Source of the DNA: Candidatus Omnitrophota bacterium | Lineage (GTDB): Bacteria > Omnitrophota > Gorgyraeia > Gygaellales > Profunditerraquicolaceae | Assembly: GCA_020052635.1 (NCBI GenBank) | Contig: JAGVOR010000083.1 | Location: 1-5,299, forward strand | DNA length: 5,299 nt | Direction: 5' to 3' | In this document: in pieces, positions 4,691 through 5,299 of the stretch | Position numbering within the stretch: the stretch's first letter is position 1 | Layout of the letters: the number at the start of each line of letters is the position of its first letter | The notes under the pieces: generated by a model | What the model was told of the DNA's origin: nothing | What the model saw: the letters and a program-made list of their open reading frames with translations, nothing else | The model's database searches: none | Program-made: the position numbers and the translations under genes

Positions 4691-4814
4691 GTTATTGGAC
4701 AGGTCGGTAACGCAGGAGGCGGATAGTCGCCCATCCAATTGAGCGAGGCGTGTGCACTTATTGTTTAACGCCTCGTGGCTTATAAGGAATTGCGCGGGTG
4801 TGCCCTTCTGGGCA
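4691..4814 (+). other. Structured untranslated region ahead of the DUF3185 gene
   Basis: The 150-nt gap between the patatin and DUF3185 genes contains several complementary pairs. ATTGGA (4694-4699) pairs with TCCAAT (4734-4739), enclosing a small GGCG/CGCC hairpin (4718-4721 with 4728-4731). CGAGGCGT (4744-4751) pairs perfectly with ACGCCTCG (4768-4775) across a 16-nt loop. TGCCC (4801-4805) pairs with GGGCA (4810-4814) ending at the ribosome binding site. No T-run follows, so these are not ordinary terminators. They may be a cis-acting leader, a small RNA, or a repeat-derived element. I do not recognise a known riboswitch or an integron attC site here. Confidence 0.35.
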
Positions 4815-4824
4815 AGGAGGATAT

Positions 4825-5019
4825 ATGAATAAAGGCATTTCAGTTGGGATTTTAGTTGCAGGGGTTATCTTGTTAGTTTTCGGGGTTAACGCGTATCATT
4901 CTGCCAGTTCCGATGTCTCACGTTTCTTCACGGGCGCACCTACGGATAAGGCTCTTTGGTTTTTGATCGGGGGAGCGGTTGCTTGCATAGCTGGATTTTT
5001 TGGTTTAGCCCGGAAGTAA
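4825..5019 (+). CDS. DUF3185-family small membrane protein
   Basis: ATG 4825 is preferred: AAGGAGG (4814-4820) is 4 nt upstream, whereas the in-frame GTG at 4798 has no ribosome binding site and lies within a hairpin. The 64-aa product starts MNKGISVGILVAGVILLVFG, then VNAYHSASSDVSRFFTGAPT, and ends with a second hydrophobic segment (43-61) and a basic end (ARK). The motif SSDVSRFFTG-x-PTDK-x-x-W-x-LIGG (28-50) is diagnostic of DUF3185. Two transmembrane helices (about 4-23 and 43-61) are predicted with the conserved polar loop between them. Function is unknown; such proteins are often found beside GlsB- and DUF1328-type proteins, as here. Confidence 0.92.
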   Translation: MNKGISVGILVAGVILLVFGVNAYHSASSDVSRFFTGAPTDKALWFLIGGAVACIAGFFGLARK

Positions 5020-5064
5020 AAGAAATTTTGTTCGTAACAGATAAAACAGGACGAGGAGGTTAAT

Positions 5065-5299
5065 ATGCCGAGGTATTTAAAAAAATTAAATATGAGTTTA
5101 AAAAAAGTGTTTGTATGGGCTTGTTCTTATTACTTTTCGTGGTTATGGGCGCGGGATGTGTTACTCCTAAGCCCACGCCCCCGCCGCCGGAACAGGGGCA
5201 GTATCTTAAAGTCCAATTTGGCCAAAATAGCGTGAGCGTGCCCTGGTCTAATACTCAAACCCAGATTTCAGATCCTATTACCATGCAGCAGATAGTTGA
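5065..5299 (+). CDS. Lipoprotein with a -1 frame break near its start; 3' end beyond the window
   Basis: ATG 5065 has a strong GAGGAGG (5053-5059) 5 nt upstream. It reads MPRYLKKLNMSLKKVFVWAC before running into an arginine-rich, non-protein-like frame that stops at 5233-5235. The -1 frame is open from TAT 5064 to the window end. It encodes a hydrophobic stretch then MGAGC and VTPKPTPPPPEQGQYLKVQF, a lipoprotein-like signal, proline linker and ordinary mature sequence. The natural protein is therefore the basic N-terminus joined to the -1 frame, for example MSLKKSVCMGLFLLL then FVVMGAGC. Shifting at either A7 run (5079-5085 or 5100-5106) joins them. The lipobox residue before AGC is Gly, so acylation is less certain. 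Causes could be a missing A in the assembly, a true frameshift mutation or programmed slippage. The mature sequence is not recognised, and the frame is still open at the window edge. Confidence 0.6.
5081..5097 (+). repeat. 17-bp exact direct repeat, copy 2
   Basis: This is identical to 3026-3042 (AAAAATTAAATATGAGT). Here it lies inside the start of the frame-broken lipoprotein gene. The ATG it contains (5092-5094) is in the same frame as ATG 5065 and could be an alternative start giving a 23-residue signal peptide after the frame change. Confidence 0.45.
5100..5106 (+). other. In-frame A-AAA-AAA slippery heptamer
   Basis: In the frame of ATG 5065 the seven adenines read TTA-AAA-AAA-GTG, which is an exact X-XXY-YYZ slippery heptamer for -1 slippage by ribosomes or RNA polymerase. 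An identical A7 with the same phase lies at 5079-5085. A -1 shift at either enters the open lipoprotein frame. A strong downstream stimulatory pseudoknot was not identified, so this could equally be a homopolymer sequencing error. Confidence 0.4.

Noticed and set aside
4731..4744. Third operator copy: CAATTGA upstream of the DUF3185 gene resembles the right flank of the 23-bp element.
   Set aside because: The palindromic core is absent (CGCCCATC precedes it) and no -10 box is at a proper distance. A 7-bp match is expected by chance.
4744..4775. Integron attC-like recombination site (GTTTAAC next to a hairpin).
   Set aside because: No matching GTTRRRY partner at the expected distance, no integrase, and the flanking genes form a normal same-strand series.

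Overview
The window looks like chromosomal DNA from a Gram-negative environmental bacterium. It encodes at least three lipoproteins with lipobox signal peptides, an entericidin-like peptide and several families known from Gram-negative envelopes (GlsB/YeaQ, DUF1328/YtjA, DUF3185). Codon use is mixed, with moderate GC. The mix of a FixJ-type two-component pair, small stress membrane proteins and a patatin lipoprotein resembles what is seen in uncultured lineages such as Omnitrophota and in some Proteobacteria. That placement is a guess, because nothing in the window is a phylogenetic marker. All supported genes are on the + strand, and no convincing minus-strand gene, tRNA, rRNA, CRISPR array or transposon was seen.

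Region 1 (1-818) holds the C-terminal end of a histidine kinase catalytic domain, then a complete FixJ-type response regulator (receiver plus LuxR/FixJ helix-turn-helix). Their spacing indicates translation from one transcript. Region 2 (819-1923) holds two genes, a BamE/SmpA-like lipoprotein and a stand-alone receiver protein closely similar to the receiver of the first regulator. Each is preceded by the same 23-bp element (21 of 23 bases identical). The element carries a palindrome (TACCCGGGTA, or the degenerate TACCTGCGTA) immediately upstream of a plausible -35/-10 promoter. This is the most informative signal in the window: it suggests both genes belong to one regulon, possibly that of the adjacent response regulator.

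Region 3 (1924-4674) is a same-strand run of small envelope genes: a tyrosine-rich DUF6515-like lipoprotein, a GlsB/YeaQ-type membrane protein, an entericidin-like lipoprotein (45 aa), a DUF1328/YtjA protein (54 aa), a PLDc_N-type membrane protein, and a patatin-like phospholipase lipoprotein whose start lies 2 nt after the PLDc_N gene. Region 4 (4675-5299) has a 150-nt intergenic stretch with several inverted repeats, a DUF3185 membrane protein, and the start of another lipoprotein. The reading frame of that last gene is broken by -1 close to two A7 runs, and it runs off the window.

Working model (inference): the kinase/FixJ-type pair senses an envelope or redox stress and activates a regulon of envelope-protective small proteins through the palindromic operator. 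The operator-controlled single-domain receiver would act as a feedback device, for example a phosphate sink or competitor for the same kinase. The individual protein families are known; the regulatory wiring is the part that may be undescribed.
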